Assembly: GCF_014805685.1 (NCBI RefSeq)
Contig: NC_060907.1
Span: 3,277,197 to 3,341,196 of the forward strand
Source of the DNA: Silurus meridionalis
Taxonomy: Eukaryota; Chordata; Actinopteri; Siluriformes; Siluridae
Reading direction: 5' to 3'
Length of the DNA stretch: 64,000 nt
Each line of letters opens with the position of its first letter. The first letter of the stretch is position 1. This document shows positions 24,020-44,389 of the stretch, one piece after another. The notes beneath the pieces were generated by a model. The model saw only the letters and a list, made by a program, of their open reading frames with translations. It was not told the DNA's origin and did not search any database. Both the position numbers and the translations under genes were made by a program.

Positions 24020-24480
24020 ATTTTTTTATTTTTATTTCTATAGCGCTTCGCAATGGACAAAGCAGCTTTACAGAATTCAAGTGAATGATGTGGGTTTATG
24101 CCTGATGATGAAGCCTGGGGTGAATGTGGCAAGGAAAAACTCCCTTAGATGAATGAGGAAGAAACCTTGAGAGGAACCAGACTCAAAAGCAGAACCCCTT
24201 CTCATTTGGGTGATATCAAGAGTGTGATAATAAATCTTTAAAACAATAGAGAACACTGGAGAGTGAGAACTAACATGAATATCAGCATGTGTGATTATGA
24301 GTATTTTCTTTTTTACAGTCTCAACAGTCAGTTGAAGTTCTGGAACTAGGAGCTACCAAGCAACTTATAAAATAGCTCAACATCTGAGATGATCATATCT
24401 CCAACACCAGCTTCTCCATGCCAGAGTGGAATCCAAATGGTGCTGGTACGACATCTAGAGTGTCCTCTAGATGGTTCAGG
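24020..24480 (-). repeat. L2-like LINE 3' tail repeat, copy 3
   Basis: Minus-strand copy with ctatagcgcttcgcaatgga, actcccttagatgaatgagg and the caccagcttctccatgccag end. Lies between receptors 2 and 3. Confidence 0.68.
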
Positions 24481-25017
24481 ATTTAGTTATGTAGATGTCT
24501 GACTCTTCATAATGGATTCTGGTTTCAGATGCAGTTTGTAACTCATTTTTAAGTTTATTGTGTGAAATTAAATAGAAAAACATCAAATGCACATTTCTAA
24601 CAACAAAAGAATCACAAATCTTTCAGCTTGTCTTTAACTCTGCTACCTCCAGCTCCACCTCCTGTCTTTCAGTCAACGCCACTGTCTCTAAACCAGACAA
24701 CACAGCAGGTCTTTCCACAGTCTTATAAACTTTCCCTTTCATTCTTGCAGATACTCTTCTATCACAATAAATGAATCACGAATAAACTAATAAAAAGAAG
24801 AAAAGTGTAGAGAAGGGGGAAGCAAACTACACATGAAAGACACAAGAGTTCAAAATTTTAACACCGCATACAACATATTGCACAATATTGTGAATGTATG
24901 TAAAACGCTCGCTCTCCACCCAGTTCAAGTCAATGTTGCTCGAGTTATGGAAAACAGAACTGTGCTTTTCATCATCGTTTCTTTCTCTTGACGCGATGTG
25001 GAGGTGGACGTTGGATT

Positions 25018-28000
25018 TCACTGTTGATTTCTCACAGTCTGGAAAACGAAATCATGATAAATGGCTCCAAGTGGAAATGTTGAACAATAATAAGCATTTG
25101 TCACACATTTTTTAAAAGAGAGGAGTGTTTAAGGCATTTGGCAACCATCTTTATCCAGAATGACTTACTTTTATCTCTTTTACACAACTGAGCAGCTAAG
25201 GGGTTAAGGGCCTTGCTCAGGGGCCCAGAAGTGACAACTTAGTGTGGCCGGGATTTAAACTTTGGATCCAAAGTCCAATGCCCTAACCACTAGGCTACCA
25301 CCTCACTGGGTCCTTTTCATATATAACTCTTTCTTCAGCATGGTAATAGCAAGCAAAGCGCACTCACGGTTAAAGTGTCGTAATCAGGTGAGATGGACAG
25401 AGGGTCCAGAGCTGTGTACGTGTCATCAGCAGAACCCATGTCAGCGGCCTGTGTGAAAGAAGGAGAAATAAATCACGTGATCCTGTAATCATACTGAGTG
25501 ATGGCTCTTTCTAAACCTGAATATCAAACACGCTGTACGCATTGACCTGAAGATCCATATTCATGTAGGTGCCATCGGTAGGATTGTAGTAATCGTTCTG
25601 TGTGAGAGAAAGAGAAATAAATCACATGTTCCTCGTTCTTAGTGATGACTCCTTCCAGATCTGAATGTCTGAGTCAAAACTCTTACTGCAAATGTGTCAT
25701 TTGTGTCACTGGAGATCCTTGTCTGATGGTCCATAGGTGCATTGCTGTCATCAGTAGGACTAGAGTAAATATTCTGTGTGAAGATTATAAAGAATGGATT
25801 TGATGTTCTGCATAATAATATTTACTGATAGATGTTAGTTGCTACATACACCAATCAGTCATAACGTTAAAAACACCTGTACAGTGGAGTTTCATTTGTG
25901 CCACCAAAACAGTTCTGACCCATCAAGACCTCTGAAAGTGTCCTGTAGTATTTGGCACCATGACATTAACAGAAGATAAATTATAAGTTGAAAGGTGGAG
26001 CCTCCATGGATCTGGAGAAGAGAAGAATCTCAAGACCGAGTCAACACTTAAAACTTTGTCATGTTCCTAATGTTGAGGTAGGTATCAAAGTAGCCTCCAC
26101 ATGAACATCAGTACCCAAAGTTTCCCAGCAGAACATCAACCAGAGCATCACACTGCCTTCACCAAATTGCCTTTTTCCTATATTGCATCTTGGTGTCACC
26201 TCCTTCCAATGTATACCAAGTCAACACACATGGTGCTGCAGTCGCTCTTTAGGATTGGCCCAATTGGACTATGCATTAATGAGCCTAAAGCACCCATGAA
26301 CTGAGCTGGTATTAACCCTACAAGATGTTCTGACTCAGTCGTCTGGATTTGGACAATTTTGACAACACATCAACTTCAAGAACTGACTGTTTAAATGCTG
26401 TCTAACATATTTCACACCTTGTCAGATTATTTCCTTCACCTGTCAGTGGTTTTAATGCCATGGCTGATACACTTTATGCAGATGATATGAGACATGCTTT
26501 ACTTCTCAAATATGTCTTTATGTTGGAAAACAAATATGCATTATAAAATCCAATGAGAAAACACACATCATCAAAATACTTCAGTAGCATGTGATTGCAT
26601 ACTGTGAAGAGACACTTACTGCAAGTGTGCTGTACGTGTCATTGGAGGACATGGATATGGGGTCAGGAGGAATGTACAGGTCTTCGACAGCATTCTGCAG
26701 AGAGAACGTCAACAAATTAAGACACATTCACCTAATTCTGCATACTAATGCCCCTTGTGTACTAATCACACACACCTAATTGCTAATTACTTATTATTTG
26801 TTGTCCGACAATCATTATGCACAAGTTGCCGAATGGTTTCGCCATTTTCTGGAAGCTGGGCTTGTTGAAGGTCTTCCTGATCTCTAGTCATCCTTCTACA
26901 ACGTTCTTGCCACTCACACACCTTAATCAACTCTTCACATGTCAAACGTATGTCTCTGTGACTGATTTGCCAAGTTTCATGCAGGATTTCATGTTTGCTT
27001 TTTGTTTAAATATAATAAAATCTCAGATGTGGTACTGCACGTGATCAGAACAGCACCAGTTACTTGAAAAAAAATTGACTTTTTTATACCACCTGATATT
27101 TGCTTGTTTTATATTGAATAAATATGCACCACTCACCTGTTGTGACAGCTGCAAGGAACTCGTCAGGGGATCAGAAGCCTTCTGACGCCTCCTCCTGCTC
27201 TCAAAATAAATTTTTTTTTTTTATTATTAAGTAAAGAGAGTATACTCTTTCCAGATAGAATTATCAGTCAATTTGGATCAATTTAATATTTCTACTATTA
27301 AGTAAGAAAGATGGTGCAAACTCTAGTTTATCTCCACTGAATAATAAAAACTAAAAAAAAAAAAATTATTCAACATAAAATTCTTTAAATCCTAAAATTT
27401 TTTAAATGTTTGTAAGCGTAAAAGAAAACATTTACAGCCAAGCCCACGTGTTTTACCTTATACAGTAGAGTCCAGCTAGAAGAGCTGCAACCACAAGGAT
27501 GATGATAATTCCAGTAACTAAAGGGAAAACTCTCCGGTGTTCTAAAGACAGACAGAAAAAAAAGACAAATAAAAATCTTGACTGAAAAAACATTATATTC
27601 ATTTGCACAGCATTTGGATCACATGGAACACCATTAACAGCAATGGTGAGTACAGAACCTGAACAGTGGAAGGTGAAGTGGTAACTCAGTGGTTAAGAGG
27701 TTGGACTTTTAATCATTTTAATGGTCAGAAGAGCATTTGCCAAATGCTGTCGATGTAAATGTATCTGTGAAATATGGTGGTCCAGGGTGGTCAACTCAAA
27801 AGCTAGTTGTTATTTAGAATGAGTTAAAAGGCTGTACATCTAGAGGTTTGTGGGAGTTAGTAAGCCTGTTTCTCACCTCACTTTACAACACACATCACTT
27901 GTTGCCAAGACAGACAAAAAGCACACATTTCAGGAACTTTTCCACGTTGCACGACAGAGGGGTTCCTGAATTTCGAGTAAGAATTCTAGGCCTGTTGGTT

Positions 28001-31000
28001 CCTAAATGGAGTAGGGCAGGGAAGCATTTTGTCTCCATTTATATGGACGACTTATCGAAGCTGCTAAACAGTTGTGGAACAGCTTGTATGGTTGGTAATA
28101 TCATCATCAACCAATTGATGTGTGCGGATAATCTGGTGATTCTTTTGTCCATCCAGTGCAGGCTTTCAATGGCCATTGATGGTTTGTTCTCAATATGGAT
28201 TAGATTTTGATTTTGAAGAGTAATATTATGATTATCAGGAGAAGGGGGGATTTTTCTATCTCTGGTATGTGATAAGGTTAAATGCTTAGGACATTATGTA
28301 ACTGATGTCTGATGTCAGGGACGTCTACAGTCAGCACATACACTAAGGTATATACATTTATGTACAATGATGGAATGCGGCTGATGCTTAAGGTGCTGAG
28401 AAGAAGTAGTGCAAGCCATATGTTTGCCATTGTTGGTGTGCCAACCTGCTCTGATGTTTTATGTAATTTCATGGACAGGTTTATGTGTGAGTTATCAGGT
28501 TCTGTAAACAGGATCATTTCAACACTGACAAACCCTGAACTGAAGTGTGCCCGATTTATCTCCAGTATTAATGTATCTTAAAGGCATCACAGTTTGTATG
28601 TAAATATGTGTTATTGTGGATTAACCCCCTTTACATATCAGAAGAACATGTTGTTCCTTGTTTCTATGCAGTAAAAAAAAAATTAAGTATGTTAAATGAG
28701 AAGCTGTGGCAAGAGCGTAACCCAATGGTTCTGGTGAGAGTGTGTGTGGAGAAAGAGTTGCCTCATCGTATGTAACTATAGGAAACTCTCTTCTTATAAA
28801 GGTCACATGTGCAGGAGACTGTAACACTGAACTGCATTGTTTAAACATAGTTTTCTCAAACGTCACTACTTTTCACTATTTTTTATTGTATAAGACTGTT
28901 TAAAAGCAATAACTTTACTACTATTTTATTTAGGGAAGTGAGAGATAAGTTACTCTGGGTTACTGATCAGAAGGTCAGAAGGGGGTTCAAGCCACAGTAT
29001 TGCCAAGCTACCACTATTGGGCCCTTGAGCACAGCCCTTAACCCTCTGTGCTCCAGGGGCAATGTATCATGAGTGACCCTGTGCTTCTGAGCAAGATGGG
29101 ATATGTAAAGAAAGAATTTCACTGTGTTGTAATGTATATGTGACAAATAAAAGCTAAGAAGCGAAGGAACAGGGTACTTCATCCAAAACTGTTGAACAAA
29201 TTCACCTAAAAAATCACAAAATATAATAGAACTGGATTGGCGAAATCAGCGCATTTCGAACTTCACTAGATAGAAATCAATTCGAATGAAACACCAGTTA
29301 TTTAAAACAGCTATTTGATTCATCCACGCATTTTGAACAATCTGCATTATCTGGTTACACCACACAAACTAGAGCAATGGGTTGAATAATACAGTTCCTC
29401 TCAGTTGTTTTGAAGTGTTTCCCAAATTATTTTTAATTTTTGCAAACCAGTAAAGTGCATTTCTCAAAACAACAACAGCACACAGTGAATTTCTTGCAAA
29501 AGCCTACAACTTTTCTCAAAATCCTTCGTTCATCTCTCATCTCTTAAAACTCAAAACTCAGAAAGAAGCCGAAAGAAGAAGAAAGAAGATGATGATCTCT
29601 CAAAACTAAGTATTTGTGTGAATGAACCACTCATTGCCATCAGAAGTTCTTTTGCGATTGTTTAAAAAGAAGATGTTTCATCATGTTGTCAGAATGATGG
29701 CTCACGGTTTCAGTATTTCCTGATGTAAACTATGGTTTGGATGACACTGTTTGGAATTGCACAAGGCTCAATTTAATCTCTTTGGCATCAATGAATGTCA
29801 TCAGCACAAATGCACACATTGCTGTATGTGGGAGATCGATTGCAAGAGACCGGACAGTATTCACAATTCAAGACACATTAATAAAAAAAAGTTGAATAGA
29901 AATTTAAGCTTCACAGATTCTGACAACTGGTTTAACTAATGACTTACGCAATGAACTGACGCCGAAATGTTTTGTGGGTTAAAACTATTCAGGGGAAACC
30001 CGTATAAATTTGAACAACATGAACATAAACAACTGATGTAGGAAACAGCAGACACTTTTACATAATTCATTCAATGAATGTACCAAAGCATTTGTGATTT
30101 GTTCAAAGTAGCAAGAAATTGCTTTCCTATGCTTTTAAGTGACGACGTGATGTGGAGGTTGAACGAGTAGTTTTGAGATTTTCACTTCTGATTTGAGAAA
30201 TACTGTAGGATGATTCGTTGTAATCTTCAAAAAAATGAATTGAACAGAAGAAATAGCCAGAATGACCCAGATCATTTCAGTCATCACACACAAAACTAAA
30301 GAAACAACCTTCAGGCATTACAGGCACTTCAGACCACTAGAGGGCACTCTAAACTGGATTTGACAAACTCTTGCTCTGTTGTCCTGCGTATTTTATATAA
30401 AGCACATGGTCAGGTACACTGAGGATAGTTTTCATGAGGTTTCGTTATTAAAGGGGGTAGAGGGAAGTATTTAGGTGTCCTCAGTGCAAATCCCCTTTTA
30501 TAGGCTTATATAGGGATGTCAATATTAAGTTGCTTATAGTATTATATTTATGTATTTATTGCGCCTCGATTAGCATTCATGTATTTTTGCATAATTACAG
30601 CACACTCCTGAGTTTCAGTGAAACTGTGTGTTTCCAACAAACTCCCAGATCATGATGTTTAATATAATACTGCGCAATATCGTGTGGAAAATAATTAAAT
30701 AAAAGTTTTTTCTAGCACCGTCTGCCCACCGTTTTCAACTCTTGTATTAGCACTGAATCCGATCCGATCCGATCCGATCATTAAAACACTTTACCCTAAA
30801 CTCCTATCCTACACCTTTTAGGCTTTTTTATATGAAGTATTTTATCGATAAGAGTTTCTTCAAAAGGTTTCACTTTAAACCCCTTGCAATAGGAAATCGT
30901 CATTTGTGATATTCCACATAGAAGTTTTTGCGAGGTCAACCAAAGAACCCTGAAAAGATTCAGATTTAACCACAATCAAGTTGTTTGTAAAAGAGCGCAT

Positions 31001-32304
31001 CGGGACCAGCTCTCTGAGGAGAATTTGATCTAAAATTAGTTTTGTTTGTTTTGGTAATCCACCCACAGTTACATCATGGTGAACATCATGCCCAATGAGA
31101 CATTGTGCAACCGAATCTGAAAAGTGGAGCAAAAGAGATAGAAATGTTGTTGGTGTTGCCAATAATGCACATTATGATTATGCAAGATGATGATGATGAT
31201 GATGATGATGATAGGTACACCTACAGCACCAGAGTCCGAATTTGAGTTCAGGTTTCTGATGTTTGTGTGGAGTTTTGTGCATGTGGGTTTCCTCTGGGTT
31301 CTCTGGCTTCCTTCTAAATAACATCCAGCTTCATTAAATTGCCTGGAAGCAAATCGATATGAGCAAATGAATAAACTCACCTTGAACATCGAAAGTGACA
31401 GCGGGAGAGCGATAATTTTGTCCTTGAACAGCACAGCGGTAATCGCCTACGTCCTCCTGACTGACCGATGACAGATGGAGAGGGTTAGAGGAGGAGATTG
31501 AGGGTATAAGGGTACCATTTTTGAACCAGGCGAACATCGGAGTGCTTGTCAGATTGCAGGTGGTTTTACATGAAAGAAAGACTTCATTTCCCTCAATCAC
31601 ACTAGCAGGAATCACCTCCACTCGGAGCCCTGTGGACCATAAGAAAGAATATTCTTCTAAAGCTCATGAGACATAATGACAGGAAGCACTGATCAGGTAC
31701 AGAGAGCTCGTGTCATTGTGTTACAGAGCTGCTTCGAAAACGTTTAACATCATTTACTGAAGCTCACCTGTGACTGAAATCTCGATTTCTTTGCTTTGAA
31801 ACCGTTTTCCATTTGATGCTCGTAATGTGAGGAAATATTTCCCTTCGTTGTCGTGTGTAACATCTTTCAGTTTCAGGCTGCAATTGCGTGGCGTAATTTT
31901 GACATTTGGAACCCGCTGAGTTGCTAAAGACCCCTCCAATTTTTTACTCCAAAAAGGTTCTTGAACTGTGGAATTAGTCGCATTATACACGTAGCTGCAG
32001 TCCACGGTCACTGTAGACCCCCTTACAGCACAGATAGAGTTTTGTGTGTAATTCACACTCCACTCCTGTCCAGCAATCACAACTCCTGCAACACAACATC
32101 AGTTATGCACACAGTTTGGTCTTGGACGCCAAGAAAAGCTGCAGGACAGTAGAGAATTGAACACATTCTACAACATGAACCGACATAATGGATAACTGGA
32201 AATAGATTTTGTAGCTGTGAGTTACCTGAAATCATGAGTAGAAATACCAGAGATCTGGACCAAATCCATTTAAGTGACATCATCAGTGCAACCTGCATCA
32301 TCAT
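25018..32304 (-). CDS. Receptor 3: CD22/Siglec-like receptor, V+C2, four-module tail
   Basis: Predicted exons: 32226-32304 (signal; several in-frame Mets, the MMMQ cluster chosen because receptor 4 has the same), 31768-32085 (V-set), 31381-31629 (C2-type domain 2), 27457-27541 (transmembrane, VTGIIIILVVAALLAGLYC), 27137-27194 (basic RRRQKAS), 26620-26694, 25687-25773, 25517-25597, 25368-25448 (four tail exons, all phase 0), 25018-25038 (TVRNQQ and stop). V-domain cysteines: SICAV, TVDC, NCSL, none in the F strand (GKYFLTL). Domain 2 has LSCKTTC then FAWFKNG, matching the Siglec domain 2 pattern with an extra cysteine for an interdomain bond. The tail has LYIPP, DTYSTL, IYSSP, DYYNP, TYMNM, AYSVF, DTYTAL and PDYDTL. 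The 25517 exon uses a weak donor (GTTTAG). The 3.8-kb intron before the transmembrane exon holds a LINE fragment and an unassigned open frame. Confidence 0.78.
25125..25312 (-). repeat. tRNA-like SINE relic
   Basis: Contains aaggcatttggcaaccatct, agggccttgctcaggggccc and cctaaccactaggctaccac (inverse of an A box). It lies between the last two exons of receptor 3. Confidence 0.58.
25850..26480 (-). mobile_element. Tc1-like element relic
   Basis: Both ends are recognisable: acaccaatcagtcataacgt on the left and ttcacctgtcagtggtttta followed by atgccatggctgatac on the right, the termini of a common fish Tc1 family. The inside is about half deleted and diverged. In a receptor 3 tail intron. Confidence 0.65.
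27840..28580 (+). mobile_element. Degenerate LINE RT C-terminal remnant
   Basis: Plus-strand frames read YMDDLSKLLNSCGT, IINQLMCADNLVIL (the A/YADD motif with N in place of the second D) and later SASHMFAIVGVPTCSDVL and NFMDRFMCELSGSVN, as in fish non-LTR retrotransposon C-termini. Several frame breaks. It lies in the receptor 3 intron upstream of the transmembrane exon, antisense to the gene. Confidence 0.6.
28930..29165 (+). repeat. tRNA-like SINE, best copy of this family
   Basis: Contains ctctgggttactgatcagaa, gggttcaagccacag, tgggcccttgagcacagccc and the agaatttcactgtgttgtaa 3' end with ataaaag tail. Lies in the large receptor 3 intron. Confidence 0.65.
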
Positions 32305-33097
32305 CCTCATCATACACACACACAAGTAAACACTGTTTTGAAATTATACAATCCAACATTAATGGTCACTGTTTAGAAATTTTGGAATCTGAGGATTTAA
32401 TTTGATGAATTCAACTGTGAATAATCTGATCTCAAAATAACTCAGATAAATGATTGAAGAACATATACAAAAAAACACACCACAAAGATCGGAATAGAAA
32501 ATTGACCTAATAATAGTTATAATAATAATTTGAATAATTGTCCCTGATGTAGAATTTTAGCAAAGATTTTGGTAAATGCTGCTCAGGGAACAAAAATATG
32601 TGGCAAAATAAAAGCCAGTCATGACCCTCTAAACATTATTCTTTTGTTACCTCAGTTTCTTATATTTATACCAATATGTGATGATTTAAAAATATTAGAT
32701 TTGAGATTCCATCCCAAAAAAACCAAGCCATGAACCCAAGACAAAAGTCATATATTTAATTTTCTCTTCATGATCTTCAAATGTAAAAACTCGACGAACT
32801 CGAAATATTAAACAAACACTAATAAACTTAAATAAATATTAGAAAACAATTCTACCCTCGTTAGGCGCAGTCCGCATCTGACTTCAGGGACAAATTCAGA
32901 GAACTAAATCCCCTTCACTCCTACCAGTCAGACAGTGTGTGTGGTAATGTTGCAAGAGTTAAATGCATGACTTTCCTTTGTTTCTTCCCCTTTATTACAG
33001 CCTTACTTCTGTTTAAAAAGTTGTTTAAAAAGTGTTCAAAAGACTTGAGATATAATATCCTTTGAATCATTTTCTTACAATTGTTATTTGAATTGAT

Positions 33098-33192
33098 GGG
33101 GGGATAGTAGCTCAGTGGTTATATTGAAGTCTATACCAGAAGTTCAAATCCCAGCACTGTCAAGCTGCAATTGCTGAGCCCATAAACAAGCT
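33098..33192 (+). repeat. tRNA-like SINE head fragment
   Basis: Has an A-box-like tagtagctcagtggtta and B-box-like agttcaaatccc, then stops where L2-like copy 4 begins. Confidence 0.55.
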
Positions 33193-33194
33193 TT

Positions 33195-33560
33195 ACCATC
33201 AATTCAGGGTTATTTCTATAGCGCTCGATGGACATTGTCTCAAAGCAGCTTTACAGGGAAAAAAAATGTAAACAAGTGAGCTATGTGTATTTATCCCCAA
33301 TGGGCAAGCCTGGGGCGACTTGTGGTGACTGTGGCCAGGAAAAACTCCCTTAGATGGTATGAGGAAGAAACCATGAGTGGAACCCATTCTTATTTGGGGG
33401 ATACCAAGAGTGTGATAAAAAAAATTATGATTATGATTATGAGTAATGTCCTTTCTACAGTCTAATTATAGCCAGTTGGAGTTGTGGAACCAGGTGCAAT
33501 CAATTATCTGTTCATTTTAGATTCGACACCAACTCCTCCAGCCTTTAAATGTTAAATGAT
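33195..33560 (-). repeat. L2-like LINE 3' tail repeat, copy 4
   Basis: Minus-strand copy (atttctatagcgctcgatgg, ggaaaaactcccttagatgg, acaccaactcctccag). It begins directly after a tRNA-like SINE fragment at 33.10-33.19 kb. Confidence 0.68.
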
Positions 33561-35139
33561 TCCTCCTATAAGCATCCAGTAACTTTTACAGTAACAGGAT
33601 CATTTCTACAGCCTGTAGTACGGTTACGGCCAAAATGAATTCAAATCAGAATATAATTCCAGCAAATATTTAAAACTATGCAGGGAATTGTATAAATAAG
33701 ATAATTATCCTGTATAAGCGCATCTGCTAAACTAAGACAAAGCCCAGAAAAAAAATCGAACCTGACAACACCTATGCATTTAGTATTAGTATTAGTGCTG
33801 GATTTGAACACTAGTACACTAAAATAATTTAGCACTGAATCATTTTTTTTTTTTATAACCAAGATTTATAATCAGATAACCCAAACTGTATATACAGTAT
33901 GTTTTATATAGCTGACCATGTGACATAAAATCTGTCATATTGACCAATTAGCAACATAACAAAGCTGTATTTGCCGTAATTTAATGTGTTGATGTGAAGG
34001 ATTCAGAGAAGTGGCCAAAGGTATGGCATTTCCTACACCAAAGAAATCTGACTGAGCGCATGCACCAGCTGTACAGATCTGATCGTGACTATCCCTATAT
34101 ATAATTGCAACTGTCGAGTGGATGTTCTCTGCCCTCGACAGAATAAAAGAGTGAATAAATACGAGTCGACTTACAGCCTTGGCCCCCATGGCTATAGAAA
34201 TCACCTCAGACAGAGTCATTGAAGTCTTCCTGCTCAAAGAAAGGAGGATGGATTTTGTAAATATAACTAATCAGCATCTCTGGTGAGTATGATGTATTTT
34301 GGATCTGCTAAATGCCGCAAATGTAAATGTGTTTTATTTAAATATTTTATGTTTTGTCATGGTATTAGACAAATATTGATACTGAACTGCTCCAGATGAT
34401 GTACGTGTCACAGTTGTGGTGGTAGTGTAGAGGTTTGGAGTTGTTTTAACTTTATTTCTTGCTTTAGTAAAAATGGTATTCACCCTCAATATCATGTTGA
34501 ATATTGATGGTTTCTATAATTGAGACATGATAGTGGTGGTATTAAGAGGTGGATTAAGTCAGGTAAGTCCCCACTGAAGGCCCAGGTACCAAATGCACGG
34601 CCTGCCACTGGTAATATGTGATCGCGTGGAAAAATAAAAACACACAATCTACGGGTAAAAATGTGGAGAAATAAAAACCTTAAAACTTTATATTTTTTGG
34701 TTAGTACTTTATTACTGGTATAAAAAAAATAATAAAACTGGGGTCAGAGCACAGGGTCAGTAGTGACACAGAGTAGCGGTGTAAGAAAATATCAGTGTAA
34801 ATGAGTATTGTGATATTGTTCACCAATACTGTATCGATGCTCAAAAATGAAACATCGATACTGAAAAAAACTTTCATACAAGATTCTTGCCAGTTTCATT
34901 TGAAGTTTATATCACGGCTGCCTAAGAGAGCAGTCTTATCTCTGAACTTAACCAGTAACAGGAATTACTAGCACAAGGGCACACCGCTAATGTTAGCGTT
35001 AATATCCACCTGTTTCCTGGGGGGGCGCTGCAATAAAAACGAGTAGGGGTGTTATCAGAAGTAATAGCAGCGTTGACTGCTAATGGCAATATATTTTATA
35101 TGTGGTTTGTTTTTCTGCCGGAAATATGTTCAAATTTAA

Positions 35140-35366
35140 AAACTTTCTTTCAGCTTCTCCTGTTAGGGGTCGCCACAGCGGACCATCCGCATGTTTGATT
35201 TGGCACATGTTTTTACGCTGGATGCCCTTCCTAACGCAACCCTCCCCATTTATCCGGGCTTGGGACCAGCACTAAGGCTTGTGCAACCCTAATGGCTGGG
35301 GTTGGTTCCCTGACCGGGGATCGAGTGGTGAGAGCGCCTCATCCTAACCACTAGACCACCAGGGAA
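35140..35366 (-). mobile_element. tRNA-Glu-headed SINE, head internally deleted
   Basis: Same family as the copy at 2.9 kb, with the same body and LINE-like tail. About 15 bases around the B box are missing from the tRNA head, so its internal promoter is probably broken. It lies between receptors 3 and 4. Confidence 0.8.
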
Positions 35367-36384
35367 CCTTTAATGTTTAGAAAAAAGTTTAGGAACAACA
35401 CGTGCTGTTTGTGGTTGCACACTACCACACACTTATAATCAGATTAGAAATTTAAGAGTTAAGAAATTTCCCCACTGTGGGACGAATAAAGGTATATCTT
35501 ATAAAGCTTCATCTCTGGCTTAAACAACAATGCTATATACACAAACCTAAAATTAGAGCAGACTGCACTTGCAGCATTGCATGACCTGCCTGCTTTTACT
35601 TGCCTGGCTGCATTCTCGAGGTTTATAGAAGAAATAATCTGTCAGGTTTTGAGCAAATTCAAATAGACTGTGCTTCCATTCTTTCACCACCGGATGCATA
35701 TCTAATGTCATGGCGGCGCAATTATAAAATCTTGTTATACTCACAGTTAATTAGGAAAAAACAGCCGTGTGGAAGAAAATAATTTAATCTGATGCTAACA
35801 AAAAACACTAACAATGCATAAACGTCAGTTTTGTTAATAATCTTTGACACATCCAAGACTGATAAATAGTCCAAAAATCCAGTCAACAATCACTTTTTAT
35901 ATTAAAATTCAAGTCATTTTGTGTGTTTTTTCCCCCTCTCTCTTATCTGTGACATCAGTAATTAAAATTGGCAATTAAAAATGTTAAATCCTGGATTTAA
36001 AAAAATATATACATTTGGTCGTTTTGATCAGAACTGAGATTGATTTAACAGATTTAAGCGAAAGTTGAAAAAAATATCGATCCGATTTTATTTCACAGTT
36101 GAACTGTATTTTGAAATGCAGACCAATAGATGTGCCATTTATTCTGTAACACTGGATAAGGGGTTAAAAAAAGAAATGTAAAATATTCCCATGAAGGGTC
36201 CAATTATATTAATTGTGTTTCTGTATTGCAAAATTACTTGAGTGGATACAAGAACAAGGGATGTCTAGTAAATAAATTAGTCACATAATAAACAAAATAA
36301 TTCCTACATTTTTTTCACTAATACAAAGATGCATAATATATGTAACAGAAATAATATAATGATTTATTACAAATTATTAATATT

Positions 36385-36520
36385 TAGTGCCGGTCCCAAG
36401 CCCGGATAAATGGGGAGGGTTGCGATAGGATGGGCATACAGCGTAAAAACGTGCCAAATCAAACATGCGGATGATCCGCTGTGGCGCCCCCTAATGAGAA
36501 AAGCTGAAAGAAAGTTTATT
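36385..36520 (+). mobile_element. tRNA-Glu SINE body, head missing
   Basis: A plus-strand 5'-truncated copy starting in the body (gccggtcccaagcccggata) and ending in the LINE-like tail and gaaagaaag. It lies just downstream of receptor 4. Confidence 0.75.
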
Positions 36521-36927
36521 AATAGTTAGATTTATTTATATAAATGTAAAAAAAAATAAAATAAATTGAAAAAGCTTATTAGAAAATTTCAAAGCTTATC
36601 CAGCTTGCTTTGATAGTAGTTTGAAGTAATTCAGATTTTAACAAGTGGTTCTACAAGTGGTTTTATGGTTTGTAGACAATGTTTTTGACATTTGAAAGAA
36701 TTTGAGTTTTTGTTTTTGTCAACAGTTTTAATGAGCTTTAAAGTTTCTAACTAGAGAAACTCTTCAGAACAGAAAGTGATGTTTTTCTTCATTTTCATCT
36801 GTTTTAGACCTCAAACTGTTTTAAAGTTTGAGGTCAATCTTAATTCACAGTTCAAAAACAGAACAATTCAGCAATGGCCATCTTGCTAGCATCTCTCTCT
36901 TTCGACATGGTGTCCAGACTGATGATC

Positions 36928-44238
<7,311 letters not shown>

Positions 44239-44389
44239 AATACACACAAAAGAAAACACTGTTCAGGTTTAATATCATATACTCTATATAGGCAAGTTTG
44301 TGCACACTGGAGTTTAAGATGCTACTCTATCCAAAGACATCCTATACAGTCGTGTGTCTCCAACTTTGAACCACATATGGCTGGAAAGG

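Larger units (their letters stand above)
19935..25017. other. Gap between receptors 2 and 3
   Basis: Apart from the tRNA-like SINEs (about 20.4-20.8, 22.74-22.84 and 23.76 kb), L2-like copies (21.06 and 24.02 kb) and the ATT-tailed repeat (21.38 kb), I see no gene. The longest frames are under 85 codons, without domains or splice-linked partners. Confidence 0.6.
32310..36925. other. Gap between receptors 3 and 4
   Basis: Holds a SINE fragment, L2-like copy 4, two tRNA-Glu SINEs and otherwise AT-rich sequence with no supportable coding exon. A promoter for receptor 3 should lie at the left edge, but no motif could be assigned. Confidence 0.6.
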
